Positions 31,337-43,712 of a stretch of 64,000 nt of DNA are shown piece after piece (position 1 is the first letter of the stretch; the number at the start of each line of letters is the position of its first letter). This DNA comes from Neolentinus lepideus HHB14362 ss-1 (lineage: Eukaryota; Basidiomycota; Agaricomycetes; Gloeophyllales; Gloeophyllaceae). The notes under the pieces are model-generated. The model worked only from the letters and a program-made list of their open reading frames with translations. It was not told the origin of the DNA and did no database searches. The DNA is taken from NCBI GenBank assembly GCA_001632425.1, contig KV425583.1:131781-195780 (forward strand), given 5' to 3'. The position numbers were made by a program, and so were the translations under genes.

Positions 31337-34060
31337 TCATCGTTTACCGGAGAACCTTGCCCTTGTCTTCGCCATCCGTTTCGCAATCTTCTCATCTCTG
31401 GCCTTTTTCTTCTCCTGGGTGGAACTAACCCCCGCGCCCCGGCGTTCCGCGTCTTCGCGCCCAGCCACGTACCTGTCGATGCACTCTTCCATTTTGCGCT
31501 GCACCATCGCCGGCGGCTCCTCGTCCACGAGCTTATCGACCGTCCACTCAAAGTCAAAGCCCCACCCCTGCCGCTCCTGCACCTGCGGGGACGACGATAG
31601 GGGCACGGAAGCGGACTTGAGCCCACCTTCGTCGCGCCACCACTTGACGAACCACGTAGCGGCTCTGCTGACGTCACGCTCACCGCCCCGCTTCAGCATC
31701 CCGAGTCGGGTGGCAAGCTGCTCTAGGAACACCAGCACGTCGGCGGTGGCGGTGGCTCCCTCGGGCAGAAGTTGCAAATACGCGGGCGCTAAATATAGAC
31801 GGCAATCAGATTCCCAAGTGCAGTCAACAGACAATTACACTTACACCGAGGATTTAACACGTTCAGCCTGTACAATAGATACGCAGCCAGCGTCTCGACA
31901 TCGTACAGCCCTTCCTTGATTCCAGCTTCAATAGAGTGGGACGATCAGTCAGCCGTCTCGTGCTTCTTCTCCTGTCCATGAAGGCAAAATACGTACCAAT
32001 CAACGCCAACTTCACGCCGCGCTCGGCCCCTCTTTCCCCTCTCCCGAGGAAAGGGAGCATAACCCCCGGCGAGTCGTACGCGTACACTAGCGGGTCAATA
32101 GAGAGCTTCAGCCGTGTCGAAATCGCCCGTGTCAGCCCAGGCTGGGAGGACGTCCGCAGTGCCTTCGCCGTCGCTAAAGTGGGATGAATCCCGTGCTTAC
32201 CGATCAGCTAATTGAAAAGCTACTGCAACGAGGCAGCGAAGAAACAGGAAGGAAGGAAGCTCACGGCCCGGGATACCGATATTCCGCAAGGCGTTGAGGA
32301 GCGTCGACTTGCCAACATTGGGCATGCCCACAACAAGTACGTTGAGCTCCGGCGCGTGCGGGTGCTCCTTCGCTATGCCTGAGACGTGGCTGGCGTAAGC
32401 TCAGCGGCGATGGAAAGCGGACCCGGTCACGACATACTTACGAGCATCTCGTTCAGGGTCTTGATATCCCGCGGCCGGTGCCATGACGCAAAGAAAAATC
32501 TCTGATCGGGGAATTTGGACAGCATTGCACGGCGGAACGGCTATGGCAACGTCAGATTCGCGTTTGCGCGGTGGAATAAGGCGAGGCGAGGTAGCGCATA
32601 CCTCAAGACCCCATTCTGGTACAAGATCGCGCTTGTTGAAGACGACGATGCGCTCGCACGGCGTTGAAGTGGAGTAAGCAACAGGCGCAGGAAGGCCGTT
32701 GGCTGCGAGTACCCGTCCGCGTTCTCTGCGCCATTTCTGGACGGCACCTACAAGTAATGATGGGAGGACGTCAATCACCGATACCATTGCGAGCAAGTGG
32801 CAGAAAAGCGACGGAGATGCAGCAGATCGACGTAAAACACACGTCGCCGATCGCCCGGAAGCATGGCCCGAGCGGCGAGTGTGTGAGCATTGCGACTCGA
32901 CATACGGCCAAGAGCCGGTTAGAAGCAGCCCCACCTGAAGCATAGGCATTAGAGTGGCATAAACACTCGAGGTCTCGCGGACAGAATGATCCGACGGGCC
33001 AGCAGCAAGGGGCAGGTGATACCGTCAATATCAGATACATCATCGACGCCGAGCATGAGAACCATTAGACTCGTTTGAGCGGCACATTCATCGATATGGT
33101 GAGTCATGAATGCCTCAGATGCTACAACGCATATGGGGCAGTAATGGTACTAGAGCCCGGAGCAGAAAAAGCGCCAAAAACAGAACGTCGGCGCTGATCC
33201 GCTCGTCGCAATGAGTGCAACCGGCCATAAGAGAAAGTCCTGCGTTAGAAGTGCAACCCAGTTCAGATGGTGACCTATCATTATGATGTGCGGTATAGCG
33301 CCCAGGCCACCAGTCGCAGAAAATGCCAGTATGCTAAATTTTGATTCGTGGAAGACCTGCCAACGCAATGTAAATGAACGCTAGTCCCTGAAGGGGATCA
33401 CCGAGCCGTTGCTGTCCGGAGCGCCTTCACGCCCACCTCAGGAATGTTGATTAGCGGACTGGAGGCAACATATCACGGCGAGTCTAGCAGGTATTCCACG
33501 AAGAAAATTCCTGGGAGAAATACGACCTTCTAGGAAGTCGCCGTTGAGCCTCACGGCAACCCAAACTAGCCGACGGTATCCTCCCAGCTGAGGCGTGACT
33601 CGAACTCGTTTCCCTTCTAAGTAATCTGGAATCTGGATGGTTGTTAAATTTACTGCAGTACCACCCAAGATCATGACTCAATATACCAGCCAAGGACCTC
33701 GAGGCGCGGGCGTTAGACCGAAAATAGGCCGCAGCATACAAATGCTGTACAATCTGCAGACACGCAACCGCACCAGCGTGACTGCGGCGGCTAACACGAC
33801 GCGTCATCCACAGCAAGGACTTATCTATCCCAATCATTCCGCTGCTCCGCTATTTGGGGAACGCTGAAAAATCAAGAACAGCACAACTCACCTTCCAGAG
33901 TCTCGTTAATGCTCGTTAGCGGTAGCCGCGAGTCGCGCAACTCGAGCACGACATCGGTCCGCCTCAGCAGAGCGGGCAGCATCCGCGCGAACTTGTCCAT
34001 GTGGCCCGGGTACCACGAGGGCGGCGCTGGCAGTGCCGGGAAGGGTATGTGAGACAGCAT
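31337..34060 (-). CDS. MTG1: MTG1/YlqF-type circularly permuted GTPase
   Basis: The GTPase motifs occur in permuted order: NKRD (G4) in CERIVVFNKRDLVPEWG, then VVGMPNVGKSTLLNAL (G1), then SQPGLT, then YAYDSPG (G3). This order and the start SWYPGHMDKFARML are diagnostic of the RbgA/MTG1 family, which helps assemble the mitochondrial large ribosomal subunit. Seven exons are read, beginning at 34060 (33892-34060 first) and ending FSGKR with stop 31337-31339. The exon 6 donor is GTAAGT, after LNPR, which restores the frame into APAYLQLLPEG. The C-terminal extension is charged (EKKKARDEKIAKRMAKTRAR). The first intron, 32748-33891, is 1144 nt against about 50 nt elsewhere. No mitochondrial targeting peptide is obvious in the short N-terminus. 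Confidence 0.9.
32748..33891 (-). other. Oversized first intron of MTG1
   Basis: The donor GTGAGT at 33891 and an acceptor TAG at 32748-32750 give a joined reading ETLEGAVQKWRRERG, which fits the family, so this is a real intron. It is roughly twenty times the local norm. It has no long frame, no clear terminal repeats and no match that I can see elsewhere in the window. An old transposon insertion is the simplest explanation. Confidence 0.7.
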
Positions 34061-35110
34061 CACTGGAGTTCTTGAGTAAAGAAGATACAGAGCAAGATTA
34101 GGGGTATTCGGCCGATGTATCAGACAGATTTGCCGTCTCAGCGGTTAGCTCGGGTCAGTATTCCAAGTGGCCGCTTGTAGCTCGAGATGGCAGGTAATTC
34201 GGACCCAAGGCAAGCATCCGAGTCTTGACGCGTGTCAGCAAGCGGTCTCGCTGTTCCGGTGTGTTCTACCCGTATTTTTGAGAGTAAGATACAAGGCAGC
34301 GGCAGCCAAAGTTGCAACTCTGCCTTTGAGTAGAGAACTAGTAGAAAGTCTCAAGTGGCGCGCGCCAGACCGGTGACTTTGGCGCGGAGGAAAATCAGCG
34401 GCACAGTCGGCTAATAAGACTTACGTAAATCGATCGTTCCCTGACTAGATGGGATCGCGTGCCATCTCCGCTCTCGCATTGCCAGTGCATTTCCTAGGGC
34501 CATCGCAATGCGGTGCATACTCTCATTGCGTACCCAGCATGTTGTGACACGGATAAATGAGCGCTACGATACCGGAAGAATGAAATAAAATACAAGGGAC
34601 AATGGAGGCCCTGACATGCGCTGGGGCACATTGCATGGTCATCAGACTTCGCCAATGATTCCATCTCAATGCAGCAGGTGCAATGCGGTCGCGACCGAAG
34701 GCCACGATACACGTTGTTCAGCACAGTCGAGGAGCACGAGAAAGTAGGCTGAGGCAATACGTGGGCTTTTATATTTCCTAGTTTAATTAAAGACATAGCA
34801 TGTAATAGCCAAGGCAACCAGAACAAAGGAAGTACAACCGACCAATAGCGTAGAAACGCGTCGACGCCGACCATCCAAGAGGATAACATACACAAGAGAA
34901 CAACAAAGATAAAGGAGACCATACTGCAGGACAAGATAACGCTTCCTTTTATAAGCCACCCAGATTGTCACAAAGAAGAGATTTTGCATGGTTTAGGACT
35001 CCCTTGCGGCCCCGCTGATGAGGCAGGAGACTTGAGGTATGGCATGAGATGTCTGCGGCAATGGGTCAGCGTCGTGCAGCCGCTAGATAAAAATGTATCA
35101 CGTACACTGT
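34061..35110. other. Intergenic, no supported gene
   Basis: About 1 kb between MTG1 and the next gene. A minus-strand frame at 34494-34934 is open but looks like chance (Cys-rich, no start context or splice partners). Nothing else recognised. Confidence 0.4.
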
Positions 35111-35839
35111 TTACACCCAGCCTTCCTTGCCAACTCCGATGGCGTCAAAGTTCTTGCCGCTCCTCGTCCTGCGCTCCGGAAGCACCTGAGCCACATCGAG
35201 GTTGATGAGTTTGTCGGATGGCGGGGGCGAACCCTCGACCCAGCCTTTCCATCCCTTGCGGGCTGCGGCGCGTCGCTTGCGCTGAGGTGCCGGTTGAGGT
35301 GACGCGGTCGCAGAGCTGGCAATGTCGGCGTGGTGGAGATCATGGAAATCGGAGGGGGTGTACGGCCTCTTGGACGAGTTACGCGACGAGGAAGCAACGT
35401 AGCGGTCGGGGGTAGAGCGTGGCGACGGGGGCGGGGTAACCGAAGAGGGACGCTGCCCTGCAGAAGGAATGTGGATGGCGGGGCGCGCGCGCCAGAACGA
35501 GGACGTCGTGGTGGCAGGGATGGGAATAGGAAATGAGAGCCTGGGCGCGGCAGCCGCGCCCGACGCGTTCGAGGGCCCCGCCTGGGCCTGCTGCACCTCC
35601 TTCTGCTTGGCCTTCTCCGCTGTCTTTGCCTTCCTCCTCTCGCGTTCACGGTCCCTCTTTTCCTTCTTCCTATCCCTACGCGTCGTTTCTTCCCTCTCGA
35701 CCACCTTGTAGGGCCCGACGCCGTTCAGCAAGCTAGTGAGGACGTCCCTCCCGGGGCTGGGGTCGAAGTCGCCGGCGAGGACTGAGGTCGCGGTGCGTCT
35801 GCGTTTGTACGGATGCATGGGGGCGTCGCAAAAGAGCAT
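35111..35839 (-). CDS. Basic, low-complexity protein of unknown function
   Basis: Single exon of up to 242 codons. A better start may be the Met at 35818, giving MHPYKRRRTATSVLAGDFD. The protein has a bipartite nuclear-localisation-like N-terminus, a strongly charged helix (TRRDRKKEKRDRERERRKAK), an Ala/Pro/Ser-rich middle, a second basic cluster (QRKRRAAARKGWKGWVEG) and a conserved-looking end, RTRSGKNFDAIGVGKEGWV. I recognise no domain. The helix and basic patches suggest a nuclear or nucleic-acid-associated protein; that is inference. Codon use is GC-rich like neighbouring genes, which supports real coding. Confidence 0.65.
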   Translation of the reverse strand: MLFCDAPMHPYKRRRTATSVLAGDFDPSPGRDVLTSLLNGVGPYKVVEREETTRRDRKKEKRDRERERRKAKTAEKAKQKEVQQAQAGPSNASGAAAAPRLSFPIPIPATTTSSFWRARPAIHIPSAGQRPSSVTPPPSPRSTPDRYVASSSRNSSKRPYTPSDFHDLHHADIASSATASPQPAPQRKRRAAARKGWKGWVEGSPPPSDKLINLDVAQVLPERRTRSGKNFDAIGVGKEGWV

Positions 35840-38800
35840 TCGTGGGCACGCGTCGCGTCTCGAGAGGACTTATATATACGTAGCGTGGGGGAGTGCCGGT
35901 TGGGGGAGGGATTCCGTAAAAGTACAACGCCCAAACAAACGCACGCTTTAAAGAAGCCTCACGTGGTTTGAACGGTGCCAACGCCACAATCGACGAGCCT
36001 TCCATTGCTTCCACGCTTCCACAAGCTTCTAAGAATCCAAGGGACCAATTTCTGATGGTTTCTTTATTTCCGTGCCGCTCTCGGACTCTGAATTTAATCC
36101 GCTTGCCCATTCCAGGCAACTCTTGTCGTACAACAAACACAGGTAGAAATCCACAACAAAGTCGAACAAACATCTTTTGCCACACGCGCCGACTTGTCGG
36201 ATAAGTGCAAGCACCAGATCCGGTTCCATCTGTTGCCCATCCCATTGTCCTGCATCATTCTTTGTATGTCAAGAATTTCCTGATTGACTCGATACCGCTT
36301 CTCCTTTGTCCTGGCGGCGCCGCCCAACCTGACAACGCCTTTGTGCATGCCTCGCGTACGCGCAGAGATACACGGATAAAGTTAGATCTGGGAAGTGCCG
36401 GAACACAGAAGCTCCACCCATGAGTATCCCGAATCCGATATCATTTCAACCGGACATCTGCAGCGAAGCGAGGTGAGCACCCGCGGAACAGGGAGCCGAC
36501 AGCCTCCCTGCGGACACGCAGCCACGATGTAAACGTAGCGTACAGGTCATGAAGCTGCAGCCTGAGCAGACCGTGCTGCTGGGGATCAGGCGTGTTCTCA
36601 GTCGAGGCCGCGCAGCCTCTGAGAATCTCACGGCAATACATGGAACTTCCCGCCCCCATTGAAATGACACGGCCAACGGTGACCTTAGAAAAAATCAGCC
36701 CCAGTTATCAGGCAATCCGGTAGCCCAGTTTGACCCGTAAGTATCCAGATACAGGTGCTCCAGGCCTTAGCACTAACTCTGATGCTCGTCATTCTAGCTT
36801 GATGCGCTGATGACTTGCTCACGGTTGTTATCGCACACATCTTAGACCACTTCAGCCCGGACTGCTCCGTTAGAGCCCCTGAGACCCGCCATATATTGCC
36901 AACATCAGCGCGAACTTGGAGGCTTGGAGCTGCGAGTGGCGCCGAAGTTGCTAGGCACGTTAGGTAACCAGATCAATGCAAGGAACGTGTGGCCGCGCGT
37001 TAGCGCGCCTGCAGCGTCTATTATTAAGTCCCAATACAAACTCCGGCATTTCTGCATTTCACGAGCGTAAATTCCTGTCGTTGTCCGTTGCGATCCAATA
37101 CTGATTGTATTCTTCGCTGACATTCGCGTGGCATCGAAACACATAGTTCGGACGTTCCGACGCACCGCGACATGTCTCAGAATAGGCACGGCTTTGTTTT
37201 TCGTCAGACATATCTGATCCGTCGGCCTTCTCTGATAGATACTACCAAGCCTAATTTAGGCAATATGTTTTCTGTAGGCTGTCAGCAAGTGCGACACAGC
37301 GACCCACTGTCGCCGTGTTTTTACAGACCTAAGCACGTTCGCTGCACGGATTTGTGGCCGCGCAGATCCGGTCAAGCCCGACTGGGCGCCCAAATTTGGT
37401 GGAGCATAGCAAACTGCAGACAAGTCCGTCAAACCACATCCACAAAGCTCATTCACATGCAATATACCCGAGAATGCAGCTGCAGTGATGGAGGCTGTCA
37501 AGGCTGCGCATCTCCAATGGCTCCAGTTAATTTTGCCTTTCTTCAAGCGATAGGTACACAGATCTAGCCGATAGATTCGGTTTACTGCTTAGCAGACAAT
37601 GCACACACCTATCCAGGCATCCCCGTGCCCATTGCTCGTCTGTCCTGTCTCTGCTACCCTGAACGGCGACCACCTCCCTTGTCACGTAGGCTATGACATG
37701 CAGGGCCACAAGCTTTAATCGAAGCTCCTGCCTTTAGAAACGCCTTTACAATCAAGATTTGGAGGCATGTCATGCCATTATATAAACCCGAACCACAACT
37801 TCTCGCTGTGCAAGCCGGCTTCTAGCGCTCTGCGGCTGAACTTGCTAGCATCTTTGAATCAGATTGGTGGCGAATACATCGAGCGGACTCCATCCGAAGC
37901 CCACCAAATTATCGTAACGGGTGTCCGGACTCTACAGACGTGGCACGGAGGGTTAGGCGGGCTTTGTCTTCATTAATGCCGAGCTTGGTGGACCATCGGC
38001 GATCGATGTCACGCCACGCGTGATCCGCTCTTCTGCCACACTAGGTGCTAAGGATCGCTGGTGCGCTGACTCTCTTATTTGTCTGATGAAGGACGCCATA
38101 GCGCCAAAAAGCCCGTTACTTTATGGTTGCTGAATCCCTCACCTCTACGACCATGGAGAACTTGCATCTCCACATACTGCGGCGCATGTCTCGGATCTGA
38201 TTCTGATAATGTCGCTGTGTCCTCGAGATTATCCTTGCGCCAGCTATTGCGTCGAGCTCCTTCCATGTACGGTCTGGACGTTTGGCACTGTACACGGCGC
38301 CAAAGCTAAGGATGTCCGGAGCGGATATCCGGCTTACCACCAAGAGAATCCAATGTCCCAGAGGCTGCACTGGTTCCATGGTCTCATCTGATTCTCCCTC
38401 AGCCCTCCGCATACCGGATCTATTGCTAACAGACAACATAGACCGCCTCTGCCGTGACATCTCAACTACGCTCTCCTATCAGATGTGAACTACTTGCTGC
38501 TCAGAGACAGCCCTGCACACGTCGTGGGCATCTTCATCTTGCCGGGCAAGCATCTCCAGTGGTATACTCCACTTCCATCGCATTTGAAGATTCATTTTTG
38601 ACCGTTCACTGCGACCATGGACTTAATTGCTGATAAAATGAATTTCTGCAGCTTTACTCACTTGCTATTACTCACATTTAGCTTCGGACGTCTGAGTCCT
38701 GTCAAACAGTGTATGTATCCAGTTATCCCGTCTGAACGCCGATCAGTCAAACACTTGATATCATCTAACTTTGACTTATCTAAGTCCAGTAAGTAGGAAG

Positions 38801-41575
38801 CTGATCAATATCTCTCATACGTGATTGATGTCTACTGGTGCAGCATGGCACTATCTACATTCACGATCAGTCGCACATCCATTCCCCAGGGATAAGTCTT
38901 GTCGATATCTTCATAGCATCTCCTGGCCACTGGGCTGGGACGCACTGTTCAGGAGAGGGCTAAATATACAATTCTCACCACATTCCCGAGAAGACACAGA
39001 TAACACCATCTAGTATCGGTAACTTGCGGAACCTCTCCCGTTGACGTGCATTTGTTAATACGTTTGAATACACGGGTGCTTCGATCGTATCCAAGTTTAC
39101 CCCATCTAGCTCCGCCAAAAGCCTCCGAGTACGGCGTGTTGCGGGCCTGACTCTGCCCCTAACACCCGGTATGTGTCCAGTCTGAGTTGGTGCGAAACCC
39201 CGCCATTGAATAATTCAAGAGGCTCAGCAGTTCGCCGCATGCAGTAAATCCTACAAAACGGACCGATTGGGCCGTTGGTTTCCTATACCCAACATTCATG
39301 AAACAAATTTTGCGTGATGGCTGATGGAAATAGGGTGTAGCCTATAGTAAAAAACACACACATATACACACCCGCTTCAGGCTAGCGTACCGCACGTTCG
39401 CAAGCGCTTGGAATGCCGGTATCCGCTCCCCTGCTGGCCTCCGGCAAGTTTCACGGATCCGCTTGATCCTAAGCTCGGCGTCTTTCTTCATAGACACCAG
39501 TTCCGGTAGATACTGAGTACTGAGATCTCATTGGGGGCTCTTTGGGCAACCAATGTGCCGTCGGGATGGACTAATGTACCTGGCTTATATTACCCAGTAT
39601 CCTGATTTCACGAAGGTGCATGCCACGGACTCTTAAGCATTGATGACCTGTACAACGCCAAAGGAGCGCACGATATCCAGTGCATCTGCTGAGAGTCGGT
39701 ATATATCACTCATCGTTGAGTCCATCGCGCTTACACGGCATATGGAGCAATAAGGAGGAGCTCGAATTTCTGAGCACCGGCAGCAGGCCAACAATAGGAT
39801 GGCTGGCATTAGCTCATCCCGACGAGCCCTGGTGACAATGTAGCAGAACCTGAAGGTACGCTACTAATGCGACGATCCGAGTTGTTATTCGGCTGTACAA
39901 ACAAAGGTCTGGGCAGGAAACCTTACGCTCTCGGACCGATGGACGGAGAGGTCTTCTGCACAAATTAGGCACCAGTGTGAAAGCCACCGTTAATGATAGA
40001 ACAAACCTAACCGTTTTGGGACAGCAGTACAGCATGGAGAGCAGACGAGCACCGCTCGATAAGTCGAAGCAATGGGGCTGAGGTTCCAGGACCGGGGAGC
40101 ATACATTCCGGACGGCAGAGCTTGAATGACACTTCTTCCGAGAATCGAGCACCGAGTCGAGAATGTGCAGTCCGCAAATAATAGGGGTGGACACGGACAT
40201 ATATATATATATATTGCCTTCTTGACCTTGGCCCCATCCTTGTACGGCAAACTGTCCTAAAGAATCAACGAATGAAAACCATAGTGCTAACTAGATTCTC
40301 GATGCCTACAGCTAGGGTCCCAGTCGGGGTGTTCTTTCAAGGATGAGTTGGCTGTTCCGATAGTGTGAGAATACGCGTTGAGTCTCTGGATAAGTGGGTC
40401 ATCACTATCACAGGAAAAACCTGCAAGTCACGGTCAAACAATAGGCCGAAGATATATTATTTACCCACCTGCGAGGCATACAAGTAACAGTGGCGGCTCT
40501 CTGCAGGTGACGTAGAAACGCAAAACATATTCTGGAGACCTTGGGAAGGTAACAGCATAAGCACCGCGCGAGCGCAGACTACGGGAGGTAGCTCGCCTGA
40601 TCATGGCGCGTGGTTTTTGGAAATAAGGGCATGTCGAGGCGCACCAAGGACTCTCAGGCTGTTTTCGACAATAATATCCGTGCGAAGTGGGCGTGCTTCG
40701 GCGCCAATAAACACTTTGTAATTCGGGTAGTCTCTTGCACACATATGAAGCGGTCCATACGTTGCAACTCCCTGCTTCCTGTCAGCTGGACAAGGATGAC
40801 ATACAATACACGGCCAGGTGTCCAACATACACGTACAGCCGACTCCAATGTGACTTCGCTGAGATTCATCAAGCATGTCACATACCTCAGTAGCTCTCGA
40901 CGATGATTTCAAGCAATTAAGTCGACTTTTGAACGATCGCGTTGGAAACCAAGTCTTCGGCTATTTAAGCTCCTTCCGAAGCGATCAACATCATCCCACG
41001 CCCAACAGACCTGCTTCCGTCCGCGGCGATGACTCGGAGCCGTCGAGATAGATAGCACGTATTCCAGCCATGATACCGAGCATTTGAGACGGTGAAAAAA
41101 TGTTTGACTTTGTCTTGGAGTTTGTGTGCGGTGTCTGCTAGCTTTAGACCCAAGCCCTGTTTTTCCATAGACTTCTCGACTTCCGGCGGACACGCTGCTA
41201 TTTCGTACGTGTTTGGGTCTAATTGTCGCGGCTGAGCAATTGGTTAATGGAGTCACGGTCTCCATTCACTGGAGATGAAATGAATCGAGGCGTCTTAATA
41301 ATTCATACCCGGAGCATGTAATGCAGGTTCCCATACACTCTATGGTCCGGCGAGGTGTTGTCATGATTCATAACCGATGCCACGGGCAATGGACCGGGAC
41401 TCTTCAGCCTGTAAGTAGTGAAAGGCATATATGAGACGACCTGTGAAGCTCCAAGGTAGGGAAACGATCCATGAGGTAGAGGCTCGTCAACCAAAAAATC
41501 GAGCAAGTCGTACAATAAGGATAGCTGCGATAACAACAATAGAGCTACAAATGCACGTCACCAGATACCGGCAGC
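35840..41575. other. Gene-poor region of about 5.7 kb
   Basis: The longest frames (for example 38116-38460 minus and 40601-40912 minus) have mixed composition and no splice partners that extend them. I find no tRNA, no terminal repeats and no match to the repeat family of 6-29 kb. Short simple repeats occur (CA-rich at about 39350-39370 and AT at 40199-40215). This may be old, degraded repetitive DNA. Confidence 0.45.
40199..40215. repeat. AT dinucleotide microsatellite
   Basis: Uninterrupted alternating A and T over about 17 bases in the gene-poor region. Confidence 0.8.
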
Positions 41576-43712
41576 TCAACTCAGCTGCATGACGTTCCCT
41601 CCGCTTATGGGCCCCAACTCCCCTTCCGTGGCTGCACCCTCTTGAACCGGGTTAACAACCGTCCCCTGGCCACTCGTACCAAAACTGGCTTGAGAGGCCG
41701 CACCCGCAGCGGCAGCGGCACCGTCTTTTTCCAGCTCACTGCGCACTTTCTCTAGGGTTTGCTTCAGTTGTACCCGCTCCTCGACGACCTGCTGCCGCGC
41801 GGTCTCGAGTGCCTTCCTCTCCTCCTCCAAAATATCCTCCAGCTCCTCAAACTGCGACATCTTCAGCTCCAACTTAGTCAGAGTCAACTTGATGAGGTTA
41901 GCCAGCGTTGAGCGAATTTGAGCGTCCTCCGTATCCGCCAATGCACCAGCGGCCTTGCCTGACGCCTTCAGGGCAATGTCAGCCGCGCGGACAACCTTAG
42001 AGTGAGGAATTTTAGTCGACGGCTGTTTTTTCTCCATACCGCTGGCATCCGACGGAGGCACTGGGGTGCCCGGTTTACTTGACGAGCCCTGCGCGGGTGC
42101 GTCCTGATCCATCTTGTCGTCGGCACCTGCATTTTCGCCATCCTCAGCCGGGTTTACGTCGGACTTCTCCTTCTCTTTCGTCGCACCGTCTGTGAGCTCA
42201 TGCAGGGCCGTTTTCGCAGCCTCGGCAGCTACCCCAGGCCCAACGACACCAGCCAGAAATGCGACGACGCTCATGACAGGGTTGTCCGCTTGCTCGAAAG
42301 GTATACGAGCATACCGGAGACCACCCATAGAGCCTTCCGTCTGGAGGTACGGGTCCTCAATTGGTAGTTCTAGGAATTTGCGTATGCACTGTTGTGCTGA
42401 GCGGGTGCCGACATGTTCTTCGACTAACGACCAGTCATCATCGTACATCTCTACACCTTCTAGTAGCCGAAGAATTTCGTCGTCCTGCCAGTCGTCGTCG
42501 CTGAGGTGGGCATTTCCACTCGCGGTCGAGGCGTTCGTTAGCTTGACAAAATCACCGCTGAACATCGTGGAGGGGAATCTACCATCTAGGTAACATGGTG
42601 GACAAAGTTCAAAATTCTTCACCTTGAGGGAATGATATCGAACCGCAGTGCAGTCCACACCACAAGTATCACACTGAAAGGTAATGGAGGCGGTCACCCG
42701 ACCGTTCCCACCGGGCGCGGAGGCACCATTGGCCAGTTCCTTAGCTTGGTCGGAAGTAATAGGTCGAGAGGCCTTTGCGGTGGTCTGGTAGATGTTCGAG
42801 CGAAGTTCAAGAGATGCAGGAGTGGACGTAGAGCCGGGCTTAGTCGCACCGTTCATGCCCGGAGCATGGGGATGATTGGAAGGCCGGGTGCCCGGATGTA
42901 ACGACTGAAGTCCACGAGGGGTGTCTAGAATGACGCGGTAGTGACCCGTAAAAGGCGGCGCTAACGTGGCTGGACGGGAGTCGGGGTCAATCTGATGACA
43001 TTAATATCATTCTATCTGATCTCAGGTTCGCAATGGAGGCAAGGCTCACCTGATAATTTATGAGACCCCATTGCTCCAAGAACGCATGTACACGCATGAT
43101 TGCACACACGTCACCTGCCAAATTCCTCCTACAAGCTGTCACAGTCAGGTATTCGGAGGGGCGGAGTCGGTAGGTGTTGACCATGAAGTCGCGGTAGTCC
43201 TTGTAAATAGCAGGAGTTTTGGACTTGTTTCTGGAGTTAAAGAATTCGGGAAGGGCGTGTTTTTCAATGGAGTGGATCTTGGCCATGTCAAACCAAGCTG
43301 CATAAGAGGGTATGATGACTTCGTGTGTCTGCGCAGCCAGGTACTTGCGCGCCTGCTCCTCGAGACGGAGCCTGGTCGCTTCCAGCTGTGCAGGATCTTC
43401 GTCTTCATTCTCCTCTCCAGAGTCACCCTCGTCCTCACCTCCCTCACCCATCTCCACGTCACCCACTTCGTCCTCACCTTCCCCCAGTACGCGGATCTTG
43501 CCACCCGTCTCTGGACGCGTCTCGGCAGGCGGTTCGCCGGGTAAATTGCCTATGTCCCCGCTTTGAATTGGCTCCAGCTCGCCTTTCTTGCCGGGTGCAT
43601 TTTCTGGATCTACAGCTTCCACACCTTGGTTTTGTTGTGGCACAGTCAGTCGAATACGCTTAGCATCAGAAGAACCTGGAGAAGGAGATCCAGCGCGTTT
43701 GGGTGAATCCAT
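41576..43712 (-). CDS. RSC8: SWI3/RSC8-type SWI/SNF chromatin-remodelling subunit
   Basis: Two exons (43712-43050 and 42991-41576) give 692 residues. Domain order is that of the SMARCC/SWI3/RSC8 family. First comes an acidic N-terminal region ([20 protein letters not shown]). A SWIRM domain follows at about 125-221 ([54 protein letters not shown]), ending exactly at the intron. Then come a ZZ-like zinc cluster ([24 protein letters not shown]), a SANT domain ([40 protein letters not shown]), and a C-terminal coiled coil ([19 protein letters not shown]). The protein is a core scaffold of SWI/SNF or RSC in the nucleus. Whether it is the SWI3 or the RSC8 paralogue cannot be decided; its length and ZZ-like cluster favour RSC8. 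Confidence 0.92.

Noticed and set aside
33590..33625. B-box-like sequence on the minus strand within the MTG1 intron, possible tRNA
   Set aside because: A GTTCGAGTCA stretch resembles a B box, but no A box lies at the right distance and no stems pair, so neither a tRNA nor a SINE is supported.
34494..34934. 146-codon minus-strand frame
   Set aside because: Cys/His-rich and hydrophobic without order, no homologous motif, and no promoter or splice support.
40601..40912. Minus-strand frame of about 100 codons in the gene-poor region
   Set aside because: Parts look protein-like, but another frame is equally open across it and no splice model extends it.
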